The position numbers and the translations under genes are program-made. DNA of 8,302 nt from assembly GCA_023405565.1 (NCBI GenBank), contig JAEXXW010000348.1, positions 1 through 8,302 on the forward strand. The letters are read 5' to 3'. Below the pieces are notes generated by a model. It was not told where the DNA came from. It did not search any database and worked only from the letters and a program-made list of their open reading frames with translations. This stretch comes from Pseudomonadota bacterium. GTDB lineage: Bacteria; Pseudomonadota; Alphaproteobacteria; Rhizobiales; Xanthobacteraceae. Positions within the stretch are counted from its first letter, which is position 1; every line of letters starts with the position of its first letter. Below, piece after piece: positions 1-5,478 of this stretch.

Positions 1-662
1 CTTTTCCGGTCCTGCGCGAGAATTCTCCGCAACACCCGCTGACGCGAAAAGGTGCGATCCGAGTCGCGATGGAGCAGCGGTTACGCGACGCGTCCACCAT
101 AGGCATTCCGGTATTGATCGTGCGGGCCGGTGATTTCTTCGGACCGCGAGTCGGCAATAACTGGTTCTCACAGGCGCTGGTGAAGCCGGGTAAACCCGTT
201 CGCGGCATCACGTCTCCAGGCAAGGCCGGCATCGGTCACGCTTGGGCCTATCTGCCGGATCTGGCGGAAACGATGGCGCGACTGGTCGAGCGCGATGGTC
301 CGGCGGAATTGTTCGAGTTGTTTCACTTTGGCGGTCACTGGGACGTCGATGGCACGCGGATGATCGCGGCTATTCGCGGGGCCGTCGGCGACGCGGCGCT
401 GCCGGTTCGGCGTTTTCCTTGGTTCGTCGTGACGCTGGCATCGCCGTTCGTCACGCTGTTCCGGGAGATGCGCGAAATGCGTTATCTCTGGCAGGAACCG
501 CTGCGCCTTGACAACACACGCCTCATAGAGGCGATCGGTGCAGAGCCCCATACGCCGATCGATATTGCGGTGCGGGACACGCTGGCCGGTCTCGGATGCC
601 TGTCCGAGACCGCCCGTTCGAAAACGGAAGACGGTTACGCGTCTTCCGGATTGTCGACGTAA
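1..662 (+). CDS. NAD-dependent epimerase/dehydratase family protein (5' partial)
   Basis: This is the C-terminal part of an extended short-chain dehydrogenase/reductase (NAD-dependent epimerase/dehydratase family). The reading frame is open to the left edge, with its first whole codon at position 3. The residues before the internal ATG at 69 ([20 protein letters not shown]) continue the family pattern, so 69 is not the real start. Visible landmarks are the RAGDFFGPR segment typical of the substrate-binding half of extended SDRs and a [19 protein letters not shown] segment. The N-terminal Rossmann glycine motif and the catalytic Tyr-x-x-x-Lys lie outside the window. The substrate cannot be told from this fragment. 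The last 28 bases overlap the convergent aldolase gene, and the 3' end carries two strong hairpins. The family call is firm; any specific sugar or steroid substrate would be a guess. Confidence 0.85.
   Translation, partial: FPVLRENSPQHPLTRKGAIRVAMEQRLRDASTIGIPVLIVRAGDFFGPRVGNNWFSQALVKPGKPVRGITSPGKAGIGHAWAYLPDLAETMARLVERDGPAELFELFHFGGHWDVDGTRMIAAIRGAVGDAALPVRRFPWFVVTLASPFVTLFREMREMRYLWQEPLRLDNTRLIEAIGAEPHTPIDIAVRDTLAGLGCLSETARSKTEDGYASSGLST
587..612. repeat. Perfect inverted repeat (10-bp stem, 6-nt loop) inside the epimerase 3' end
   Basis: Arms at 587-596 (CGGTCTCGGA) and 603-612 (TCCGAGACCG) are exact reverse complements around the loop TGCCTG. There is no T-run on either side, so on its own it is not a classic intrinsic terminator. 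It lies just beyond the aldolase terminator as read on the minus strand and may act as a back-up hairpin or as a block to 3' exonuclease. The structure is seen directly; the role is inferred. Confidence 0.5.
621..648 (-). terminator. Intrinsic terminator of the aldolase operon, with the stop codon in its loop
   Basis: On the minus strand the arms CGGAAGACG (648-640) and CGTCTTCCG (633-625) form a perfect 9-bp stem around the 6-nt loop CGTAAC. TTTT follows at 624-621, as expected of a short intrinsic terminator. The TAA stop codon of the aldolase gene (637-635) lies in the loop, so the terminator overlaps the end of the coding sequence. The element also lies inside the convergent epimerase gene. 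The short T-run makes the efficiency uncertain. Confidence 0.65.
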
Positions 663-1327
663 ACGAGGCCGGCTTTCTCAAGCGCGGGCCGCATGTTGTA
701 CATGTCGAGACCGAGGATGCCGGAGGCGAGCTTCTCGCGTTTGGCCAACTCGTCCGCCTCGCGCTTTTGCGCCTTCTCGGCGACTTCGCCGACCAGCTTG
801 CGCGGGATGACGACAACGCCGTCGTCATCGGCGACGATCGCATCGCCGGGAACGACATTCACGCCGGCGCAGACGACCGGAATATTCACCGCGCCGAGCG
901 TCGCCTTCACCGTGCCCTTGGCGGAAATAGCCTTGGACCAGACCGGGAATCCCATCTCCTTCAGCACAGCAACGTCGCGGCAACCCGCATCGATGATCAG
1001 GCCCTGAACGCCGCGCGCTTTGGCCGACGTGGCGAGCAGGTCACCAAACATGCCGTCGGTGTTGTCGGCGGTGCAGCCGACCACCAGCACGTCGCCCGGT
1101 TTGCACTGCTCGATCGCGACATGGATCATCCAGTTGTCGCCAGGCTGCGCCATGATCGTCACGGCGGGGCCGCAGATCGATGCGCCGGACCAGATCGGTC
1201 GCATATAAGGCTTCATCAGGCCGGAACGGCCGAGCGCTTCATGCGAGGTGGAAACACCAACGCCGGCGAGGATCTTGCACGCTTGGGCGTCGGCACGCGG
1301 GATGTTGCGAACAACAACAGGCTTCAT
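635..1327 (-). CDS. ligK: 4-carboxy-4-hydroxy-2-oxoadipate aldolase / oxaloacetate decarboxylase (RraA-like, LigK/GalC type)
   Basis: This 230-residue protein belongs to the class II HMG/CHA aldolase (RraA-like) family. The expected reaction is metal-dependent cleavage of 4-carboxy-4-hydroxy-2-oxoadipate to pyruvate and oxaloacetate, often with oxaloacetate decarboxylase activity; it is the final step of protocatechuate 4,5-cleavage and gallate degradation. The length is normal. The catalytic D-x20-R-D pattern is present as D96 and R117-D118, which argues for an aldolase rather than a non-catalytic RraA. Other segments typical of the LigK type are YMRPIWSGA (41-49), [14 protein letters not shown] (62-75), [19 protein letters not shown] (127-145) and [11 protein letters not shown] (165-175). 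ATG 1327 is well supported by AAGGAG at 1341-1336 with 8-nt spacing. It starts 17 bp after the hydratase stop and is almost certainly co-transcribed with it. The symbol galC would serve equally well. Confidence 0.9.
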   Translation of the reverse strand: MKPVVVRNIPRADAQACKILAGVGVSTSHEALGRSGLMKPYMRPIWSGASICGPAVTIMAQPGDNWMIHVAIEQCKPGDVLVVGCTADNTDGMFGDLLATSAKARGVQGLIIDAGCRDVAVLKEMGFPVWSKAISAKGTVKATLGAVNIPVVCAGVNVVPGDAIVADDDGVVVIPRKLVGEVAEKAQKREADELAKREKLASGILGLDMYNMRPALEKAGLVYVDNPEDA

Positions 1328-1344
1328 GTCGAGGGCTCCTTAGC

Positions 1345-2067
1345 TCAGCCAAGCGTATCGGTGACGACGCGCGGGAACAGCGTCTGATAGGCTTCGCCAT
1401 AGGTCATCGGGATGCCGGTGTTGCGCGAACCCTGGATGCCGCGGTTGAGCGCCACGCGCTCGTAATAGTGCCACAGGTGCTTCTGCGCCGCGAGGATCTG
1501 GAACGCCTTGTATTTGGTTTCCCAGACATCGTCGATCTTGAGGATGAGATCGGGCTTGTAGTCGCATTGTTCGGGCTGATGCGGCTCGAACAGATAAACC
1601 GGCGGCGCGGAATATTGGTACTTCGCGCCGGGCTTGTGACCCATCGCCTGCGCCACCACGCGGGTCTCCTGAGCGAAATGCGCCGCGTTCGGATGATCGA
1701 AGTTGTAGGGATCTTTCAGCGCGTGGGTCAGCACGAAAGCCGGATTGGTCTCGCGGTAGATGTCGACCATGCGGTCGAAATGTTCCTCGGTCAGCTTGAG
1801 CGGATAGTCGCCGCAATCAAAGAATTCGATCTCGGCGCCGAGCAGTTCGGCGGCGCGCTCCGCCTCATCCTTGCGTCCAGCCTTCACCTTCTCGAGCGTC
1901 GCACCGGCTTCCTTCCAGGCAAACTGGCTCTCGCCGCGTTCGCCGAAGCTCATGCAGACGATCTTCATGCGATAGCCCTTCTTCGCATGCAGGGCGATGG
2001 CGCCGCCTGCGCGCCAGACGAAATCGCCCGGATGGGCCGTGACGACGAGACCGGTTTTCTGGGTCAT
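1345..2067 (-). CDS. galB: 4-oxalomesaconate hydratase, PIG-L/LmbE-fold (GalB-like)
   Basis: This 240-residue protein of the PIG-L/LmbE metal-dependent fold matches the GalB type of 4-oxalomesaconate (4-carboxy-2-hydroxymuconate) hydratase. GalB adds water to give 4-carboxy-4-hydroxy-2-oxoadipate, the substrate of the next gene. The N-terminal strand ends in AHPGDFVWRAGG (11-22), where H12 and D15 stand in the PIG-L metal-binding motif. The DHPNAAH segment (124-130) offers further histidine ligands. Segments typical of GalB rather than of sugar deacetylases are SFGERGES (40-47), LKDPYNFDHP (117-126), PPVYLFEPHQPEQC (155-168) and QKHLWHYYERVALNRG (195-210). The frame extends to a TTG at 2091, but ATG 2067 has GGAG 5 nt upstream and the conserved domain begins right after it. 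It lies 40 bp after the regulator stop and 17 bp before the aldolase. An N-acetylglucosaminyl deacetylase role is unlikely. Confidence 0.85.
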   Translation of the reverse strand: MTQKTGLVVTAHPGDFVWRAGGAIALHAKKGYRMKIVCMSFGERGESQFAWKEAGATLEKVKAGRKDEAERAAELLGAEIEFFDCGDYPLKLTEEHFDRMVDIYRETNPAFVLTHALKDPYNFDHPNAAHFAQETRVVAQAMGHKPGAKYQYSAPPVYLFEPHQPEQCDYKPDLILKIDDVWETKYKAFQILAAQKHLWHYYERVALNRGIQGSRNTGIPMTYGEAYQTLFPRVVTDTLG

Positions 2068-2072
2068 GTGAA

Positions 2073-2076
2073 CTCC
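2073..2076 (-). promoter_or_regulatory. Ribosome binding site fixing the hydratase start at 2067
   Basis: GGAG on the minus strand (2076-2073) lies 5 nt before ATG 2067-2065. The upstream in-frame TTG at 2091 has no comparable site. This favours the 240-residue form over a form 8 residues longer. Confidence 0.7.
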
Positions 2077-2107
2077 ATCTTGTAACGACAATGTTCGAAG
2101 TCAGCCG

Positions 2108-2785
2108 TCAGAATCCGCCATGCCGGACGGCTTCGATCGCCTGCTTTAGCAACTGCGTGAAATTTAGAAGGTGCTGCCGCATCGCGGCTTCCGCAGCGTC
2201 GCCATCGCCGGCACAGATGGCATCGACAATGACGCGATGCTCTGCGAGCGACGTCTCGGGGCGTCCCGGCAACAGGATTACGCGGTATTGCAGCCGCACC
2301 AGATGCGACTTGAGTGTCTGCAGGATGCGGTTCGCGGTTTCATTGCCACCGATGCGCTGAATCTCGCGGTGGAGCGCTGCGTTGCTCCGGGAGAACGCGG
2401 CGTAATCGGCCAGCTTCACCGCACGGCGCATCTCCGTCTCAACCGCGCGCAGGACTTTTCGGTCGGCCGGTGTCACGCGTTCGGCGGCGCGGCGTGCCAC
2501 CATGCCTTCGATGGCGAGCCGTGTCTCGGCGATCTCCATCGCTTCCGCATCCGAAATGGAGCGCACTCGCGCGCCGCGATTGGGCTCGCGCACGATCAGG
2601 CCTTCCTGATCGAGCATCGCCAGCGCCATACGGATATTGGCGCGGTTCACGCCAAAGGATTGCGCGAGGTCGGTCTCGATCAGCCGCTCATTGGGCATCA
2701 AATGGCCGCGCATGATCGCTTCGCGCAAATGCGCGGTGATGTCTGCAGGGTCACCGGTGGCGGCTGGATCAGTCATGGGCTCCAT
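2108..2785 (-). CDS. GntR family transcriptional regulator, FadR/FCD subfamily
   Basis: This 225-residue DNA-binding regulator has a winged helix-turn-helix at about residues 15-80, with recognition-helix region SFGVNRANIRMALAMLDQEGLI (43-64) and wing PNRGARVRSIS (68-78). An FCD ligand-binding domain follows (about 85-215), carrying the expected histidines H139 (NAALHR), H183 (AEHRVIVDAI) and H205 (MRQHL), which commonly hold a metal that binds a carboxylate ligand. It is the first gene of the minus-strand operon with the hydratase and aldolase, and is divergent from the decarboxylase-like gene. An inverted repeat in the divergent space is a likely operator, so autoregulation and control of both units is the simplest reading. 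The start is uncertain: ATG 2785 lacks a clear ribosome site and lies close to the predicted transcript start, while ATG 2776 (222 residues) has GGAG only 3 nt upstream. The effector is unknown; a pathway acid is plausible. Confidence 0.87.
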   Translation of the reverse strand: MEPMTDPAATGDPADITAHLREAIMRGHLMPNERLIETDLAQSFGVNRANIRMALAMLDQEGLIVREPNRGARVRSISDAEAMEIAETRLAIEGMVARRAAERVTPADRKVLRAVETEMRRAVKLADYAAFSRSNAALHREIQRIGGNETANRILQTLKSHLVRLQYRVILLPGRPETSLAEHRVIVDAICAGDGDAAEAAMRQHLLNFTQLLKQAIEAVRHGGF

Positions 2786-2799
2786 CTGGTTAGCCAGAT
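2784..2799. repeat. Inverted repeat overlapping the regulator start
   Basis: ATCTGG (2784-2789) and CCAGAT (2794-2799) are perfect 6-bp arms around the spacer TTAG. The repeat covers the first bases of the regulator gene and shares its right arm with the neighbouring palindrome. It could be a second operator half or a short hairpin in the regulator leader. Confidence 0.4.
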
Positions 2800-2811
2800 T
2801 GTTGACAATCT
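2796..2811. promoter_or_regulatory. Putative GntR/FCD operator in the divergent promoter region
   Basis: AGATTGT (2796-2802) and ACAATCT (2805-2811) are perfect 7-bp arms around the spacer TG. The core TTGT-TG-ACAA fits the general T-n-G-T ... A-C-n-A pattern described for FadR-subfamily regulators. It covers the predicted -10 of the regulator promoter and the -35-like TTGACA of the opposite promoter, so a bound dimer would block both. A TTGTTG copy recurs 11 bp to the right (2811-2816), about one helical turn away. The symmetry is seen directly; binding by the adjacent regulator is inference. Confidence 0.6.
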
Positions 2812-2826
2812 TGTTGGCTCAGTCAA
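2798..2826 (-). promoter_or_regulatory. Predicted sigma-70-type promoter of the regulator-hydratase-aldolase operon
   Basis: On the minus strand, TTGACT (2826-2821) is followed after exactly 17 bp by AACAAT (2803-2798), which matches the -10 consensus at four of six positions. The transcript would start near 2791, leaving a very short leader before ATG 2785 or about 14 nt before ATG 2776. The -10 element lies within the palindrome. Confidence 0.5.
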
Positions 2827-2830
2827 GGTT
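2802..2830 (+). promoter_or_regulatory. Possible promoter of the decarboxylase-like gene
   Basis: A perfect TTGACA (2802-2807) lies inside the operator palindrome. Seventeen bases downstream is AAGGTT (2825-2830), a poor -10 element. The -35 is convincing and the -10 is not, so this promoter may be weak or activator-dependent. Confidence 0.3.
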
Positions 2831-2877
2831 GCCAGAGCACGGCCCGCAAAGGACCGGATCAACCAGAGTTTCCCGGC

Positions 2878-3744
2878 ATGCCCACTCCCGTCACACTCCG
2901 CGTCGCCATCGGTGATTATCCGCACACGCTGCCGCTGAAGCGGGGAGAGATCACATCGCCTCTGCTGAATGTGGAATATATCGACGTGAAGCCGATGCAT
3001 CTGGCGGCGAAGCCCATGGTGCGTGAGCACGCGTATGACATCGGTGAAGTGGCGCTGGTCACCGTGTTGCAGGCCAAGGCCTATAATAAAGGTCTGCGGC
3101 TGTTGCCGGCGGCGATGTTGTCGCGCTTCCAGCACCACACATGCCTCTACAATGCCGCGCGCGGCGAGTTGCGCCCGGCCGATCTCGCCGGCAAGCGCAT
3201 CGGTGTGCGCTCCTATAGCCAGACGACGGGCGTTTATATCCGCGGCATTATCGAGAACGACTACGGGGTCGATCTCAGCGGTGTGCAATGGGTGACGTTC
3301 GAGGATGGCCATGTGGCCGAGGCCAGGGATCCGGATGATGTGATCCGGGCCGCGGCCGGCAAGGACATCACCCGAATGCTGATCGATGGCGAACTCGATG
3401 CGGCGATCTATGGCGCCGCCATGCCGAACGATCCGAACCTCAAGAGCGTGATCCCCAATCCGGAAGCCGCGGCGCTGGAATGGTATGGCAAGCACAACGT
3501 GGTGCCGGTCAACCATATGGTGGTCACGACCGACGAACTGATGCAGGCACAGCCGCAGGCGGTGGCCGAGTTTTATCGGCTGCTGGAGGAAGGCAAGAAG
3601 GCTGCGGGTCTGCCGAAAGCCGGCGAGATCGATACGGTGAAGTTCGGTCGCGAAGAAAACCGGCCCTGTCTGGAAATGCTCATCTCTTACGCGGACCAGC
3701 AGCAGCTTCTCCCGCGCCGGTTGTCGGTAGACGAGCTCTGGTGA
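2878..3744 (+). CDS. 4,5-dihydroxyphthalate decarboxylase-like protein (type 2 periplasmic-binding fold, cytoplasmic)
   Basis: This 288-residue protein resembles 4,5-dihydroxyphthalate decarboxylases (Pht5 type), which use the NMT1/type 2 periplasmic-binding fold. Visible segments are VAIGDYPHTLPLK (9-21), the YDIGEVAL loop (53-60), SRFQHHTCLYN (82-92, corresponding to the FRHSCIYV-like segment of the decarboxylases), LAGKRIGVRSYSQTTGVYIRG (103-123) and DGELDAAIYG (170-179). No signal peptide is visible, which argues against a transport binding protein although automatic annotation may call it one. It is somewhat shorter than the roughly 330 residues usual for Pht5. Its divergent position beside a regulator and two 4,5-cleavage enzymes fits a role in making protocatechuate or a related acid, but the true substrate is not shown. 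ATG 2878 has only a weak GAG about 9 nt upstream. The fold assignment is firm; the enzymatic activity is inferred. Confidence 0.7.
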   Translation: MPTPVTLRVAIGDYPHTLPLKRGEITSPLLNVEYIDVKPMHLAAKPMVREHAYDIGEVALVTVLQAKAYNKGLRLLPAAMLSRFQHHTCLYNAARGELRPADLAGKRIGVRSYSQTTGVYIRGIIENDYGVDLSGVQWVTFEDGHVAEARDPDDVIRAAAGKDITRMLIDGELDAAIYGAAMPNDPNLKSVIPNPEAAALEWYGKHNVVPVNHMVVTTDELMQAQPQAVAEFYRLLEEGKKAAGLPKAGEIDTVKFGREENRPCLEMLISYADQQQLLPRRLSVDELW

Positions 3745-3815
3745 TGGAAAGTTAGCCAGCCGGCTCCAGGCCAGATATTTGAAGTTTAAAATAAATTTAC
3801 GCTCCGCGCCGTTTC

Positions 3816-3832
3816 TGCACAAAATTTGTGCT
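3816..3832 (+). promoter_or_regulatory. Putative NtrC binding site upstream of urtA
   Basis: TGCACAAAATTTGTGCT contains GCAC-N7-GTGC with perfect 7-bp arms (GCACAAA, 3817-3823; TTTGTGC, 3825-3831) around a central A. This matches the known NtrC enhancer layout (TGCAC-N7-GTGC). Its centre lies about 139 bp upstream of the start predicted from the sigma-54 promoter, a normal enhancer distance. It sits beside an AT-rich stretch (3776-3799). The motif is seen directly; NtrC binding is inferred. Confidence 0.7.
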
Positions 3833-3907
3833 TCTAGGCCAGAATTTCAGCCCGGGCGGCTGGCTGCCTAAATTGCGGGCGGCGTAGGCCGTCGTTTTTC
3901 GGTTGTA

Positions 3908-3920
3908 AGTCAAGGCCTTG
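3908..3920 (+). promoter_or_regulatory. IHF-like site between the NtrC site and the sigma-54 promoter
   Basis: AGTCAAGGCCTTG matches the IHF consensus WATCAANNNNTTR with one mismatch (G at position 2), and a short T-run lies upstream (3895-3899). Its place between enhancer and promoter suits DNA bending, though it is rather close to the -24 element. One mismatch in a degenerate motif makes this weak evidence. Confidence 0.3.
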
Positions 3921-3935
3921 GACCACTTTGGCGAA

Positions 3936-3952
3936 TTGGCACAGGCCTTGCG
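3936..3952 (+). promoter_or_regulatory. Sigma-54 (RpoN) promoter of the urt operon
   Basis: TTGGCACAGGCCTTGCG matches the RpoN consensus YTGGCAC-N5-TTGCW, with the invariant GG at 3938-3939 and GC at 3950-3951 exactly 10 bases apart. Transcription would begin near 3963, giving a leader of about 54 nt before the urtA ATG at 4017. Together with the upstream NtrC-like site this indicates induction under nitrogen limitation. Confidence 0.8.
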
Positions 3953-4003
3953 AAACCTGTTTGCGACGCGGAAATGCCGGGTCCGCTGGCGTGCGTGTCG
4001 AGC

Positions 4004-4009
4004 AGAGGA
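4004..4009 (+). promoter_or_regulatory. Ribosome binding site fixing the urtA start
   Basis: AGAGGA lies 7 nt before ATG 4017. The longer open frame reaching back to a TTG at 3918 begins upstream of the predicted transcript start and has no signal peptide at its N-terminus, so 4017 is preferred. Confidence 0.75.
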
Positions 4010-4016
4010 AACAACA

Positions 4017-5333
4017 ATGATTCATTCTTTGCGTGCGGTCGCCGAGCGACCGTTTGCCCGCCGGTGGCTCGCAGCCACGGCCGGTCTGGCGCTGTCTATG
4101 GCGGCCGTCCTGCCTGCCAAGGCACAGGAAACGATCAAGGTCGGTGTTCTTCATTCCCTTTCCGGCACCATGGCGATCAGCGAGACCACGCTGAAAGACG
4201 TGATGCTGATGCTGATCGAAGAGCAGAACAAGAAGGGCGGTCTGCTCGGCAAGAAATTGGAAGCCGTCGTGGTCGATCCGGCATCCAACTGGCCGCTCTT
4301 TGCCGAAAAGGCGCGCGAACTCATCACCAAGGAAAAGGTCGCGGCCGTATTCGGCTGCTGGACCTCGGTGTCCCGCAAGTCCGTGTTGCCGGTGTTCAAG
4401 GAACTGAACTCGATCCTGTTCTATCCGGTGCAATACGAGGGTGAAGAGAGCGAGCGCAACGTCTTCTACACGGGTGCGGCGCCCAACCAGCAGGCGATCC
4501 CGGCCGTCGATTATTTGATGAACGAGGAGAAGGTGCAGCGCTGGGTGCTGGAAGGCACCGACTATGTGTATCCGCGCACGACCAACAAGATCCTCGAAGC
4601 CTATCTGAAGTCGAAAGGCGTCAAGGACGAAGACATCTCGATCAACTACACGCCGTTCGGTCACTCCGACTGGCAGACCCGCGTCGCCGATATCGTGAAG
4701 TTCGGCTCGGCCGGCAAGAAGACCGCCGTGGTTTCGACCATCAATGGCGACGCCAACGTGGCGTTCTACAAGGAGCTCGGCAATCGCGGCGTGAAGGCAA
4801 AGGACATTCCGGTGGTCGCGTTCTCGGTCGGTGAAGAAGAACTCGCCGGCATCGACACCAAGCCGCTGGTCGGTCATCTCGCCGCCTGGAACTACTTCGA
4901 ATCGATCGACACGCCGGCCAACAAGGAATTCATCGCGAAGTGGAAAGCCTTCACGAAGAATCCGAAGCGCGTCTCCAACGATCCGATGGAAGCCCATGTC
5001 GTCGGCTTCAACATGTGGGTCGAAGCCGTGAAGAAGGCTGGCACGACCGATCCGGACAAGGTGATCGACGCGCTGCCCGGCACCAAGGCGCCGAACCTGA
5101 CCGGCGGCGTCTCGGAAATGCTGCCGAACCATCACATCACGAAGCCGGTTTTCATCGGCGAAGTGAAGGCTGACGGCCAGTTCGACGTGGTGTGGAAGAC
5201 CGAAGGTCTTGTTCCGGGCGCTGCCTGGTCGCCGCATCTGGAAGGCTCGAAGGATCTCGAAGCCGACTGGGTCACGCTCAAGTGCGGCAATTACAACAAA
5301 GTCACCAAGAAGTGCGGCGGGCAGGGCTCCTGA
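4017..5333 (+). CDS. urtA: Urea ABC transporter substrate-binding protein UrtA
   Basis: This 438-residue periplasmic protein captures urea (and possibly short amides) for the UrtBCDE ABC importer. Starting at ATG 4017 it has a Sec-type signal peptide: basic N-region with an RR pair (15-16), hydrophobic core (about 18-32) and likely cleavage after AKA at residue 36. The mature protein is a type 1 periplasmic-binding protein of the amide-binding branch. Its opening segment IKVGVLHSLSGTMAISETTL, the stretch FGCWTSVSRKSVLPVFKELN and the segment LFYPVQYEGEESERNVFYTGA are characteristic of UrtA. Two cysteines near the C-terminus (C423, C433) could form a disulfide. The length is normal for the family. 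It is first in the urtABCD run, preceded by the NtrC/sigma-54 elements, and followed by a hairpin before urtB, as is common where the binding protein is made in excess. The twin-arginine resemblance is weak. Confidence 0.95.
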   Translation: MIHSLRAVAERPFARRWLAATAGLALSMAAVLPAKAQETIKVGVLHSLSGTMAISETTLKDVMLMLIEEQNKKGGLLGKKLEAVVVDPASNWPLFAEKARELITKEKVAAVFGCWTSVSRKSVLPVFKELNSILFYPVQYEGEESERNVFYTGAAPNQQAIPAVDYLMNEEKVQRWVLEGTDYVYPRTTNKILEAYLKSKGVKDEDISINYTPFGHSDWQTRVADIVKFGSAGKKTAVVSTINGDANVAFYKELGNRGVKAKDIPVVAFSVGEEELAGIDTKPLVGHLAAWNYFESIDTPANKEFIAKWKAFTKNPKRVSNDPMEAHVVGFNMWVEAVKKAGTTDPDKVIDALPGTKAPNLTGGVSEMLPNHHITKPVFIGEVKADGQFDVVWKTEGLVPGAAWSPHLEGSKDLEADWVTLKCGNYNKVTKKCGGQGS

Positions 5334-5353
5334 CGCGCACAGTATGAAAAAAT

Positions 5354-5382
5354 GATCGAGGCGACCGCAGTTCGCCTCGATC
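5354..5382 (+). terminator. Strong hairpin between urtA and urtB (attenuator or mRNA 3' stabiliser)
   Basis: GATCGAGGCGA (5354-5364) and TCGCCTCGATC (5372-5382) form a perfect 11-bp stem around a 7-nt loop, 20 bases after the urtA stop. Only scattered T residues follow, so full termination is doubtful. Partial termination or protection of an urtA-only transcript, giving more UrtA than permease, is the likely role. No separate urtB promoter stands out in 5383-5478. Confidence 0.5.
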
Positions 5383-5478
5383 TCCTTGATGGCGCGGTGG
5401 GCTGCTGTGTCCTTTCAAGTTCTCAGATCGCGGTGTGCTTGCCGCATCCGTCTCACGTCCGTGCCGGGGCTATGCGAG

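Noticed and set aside
596..1387. Plus-strand open frame opposite the aldolase (263 codons)
   Set aside because: It is a shadow of the well-supported aldolase gene, with a low-complexity Arg/His/Ala translation.
2878..3744. Reading the binding-protein-fold gene as an ABC transporter substrate-binding component
   Set aside because: It has no signal peptide or lipobox and no adjacent permease or ATPase for it; the urt genes have their own binding protein, UrtA.
2773..3822. Minus-strand open frame (349 codons) opposite the decarboxylase-like gene
   Set aside because: It is a shadow with unnatural composition that would also run through the divergent operator region. The plus-strand protein has clear family segments.
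3855..3885. Short imperfect inverted repeats in the GC-rich part of the urtA upstream region
   Set aside because: Arms of about 5 bp (such as CAGCC/GGCTG) are expected by chance in such GC-rich DNA, and there is no T-run or start site that gives them a role.
3918..4016. N-terminal extension of urtA from a TTG at 3918
   Set aside because: It begins upstream of the sigma-54 start site, has no ribosome site, and would bury the signal peptide. ATG 4017 explains all the evidence.
3834..5237. Long minus-strand open frame (467 codons) opposite urtA
   Set aside because: It is a shadow of urtA produced by GC-rich codon use. Its translation is rich in His, Arg and Asp with no recognisable domain, and urtA on the other strand is unambiguous.
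5386..5478. N-terminal extension of urtB from 5386
   Set aside because: It lies right after the intergenic hairpin and its residues do not resemble a permease N-terminus. The signal-like segment starts properly at 5479.
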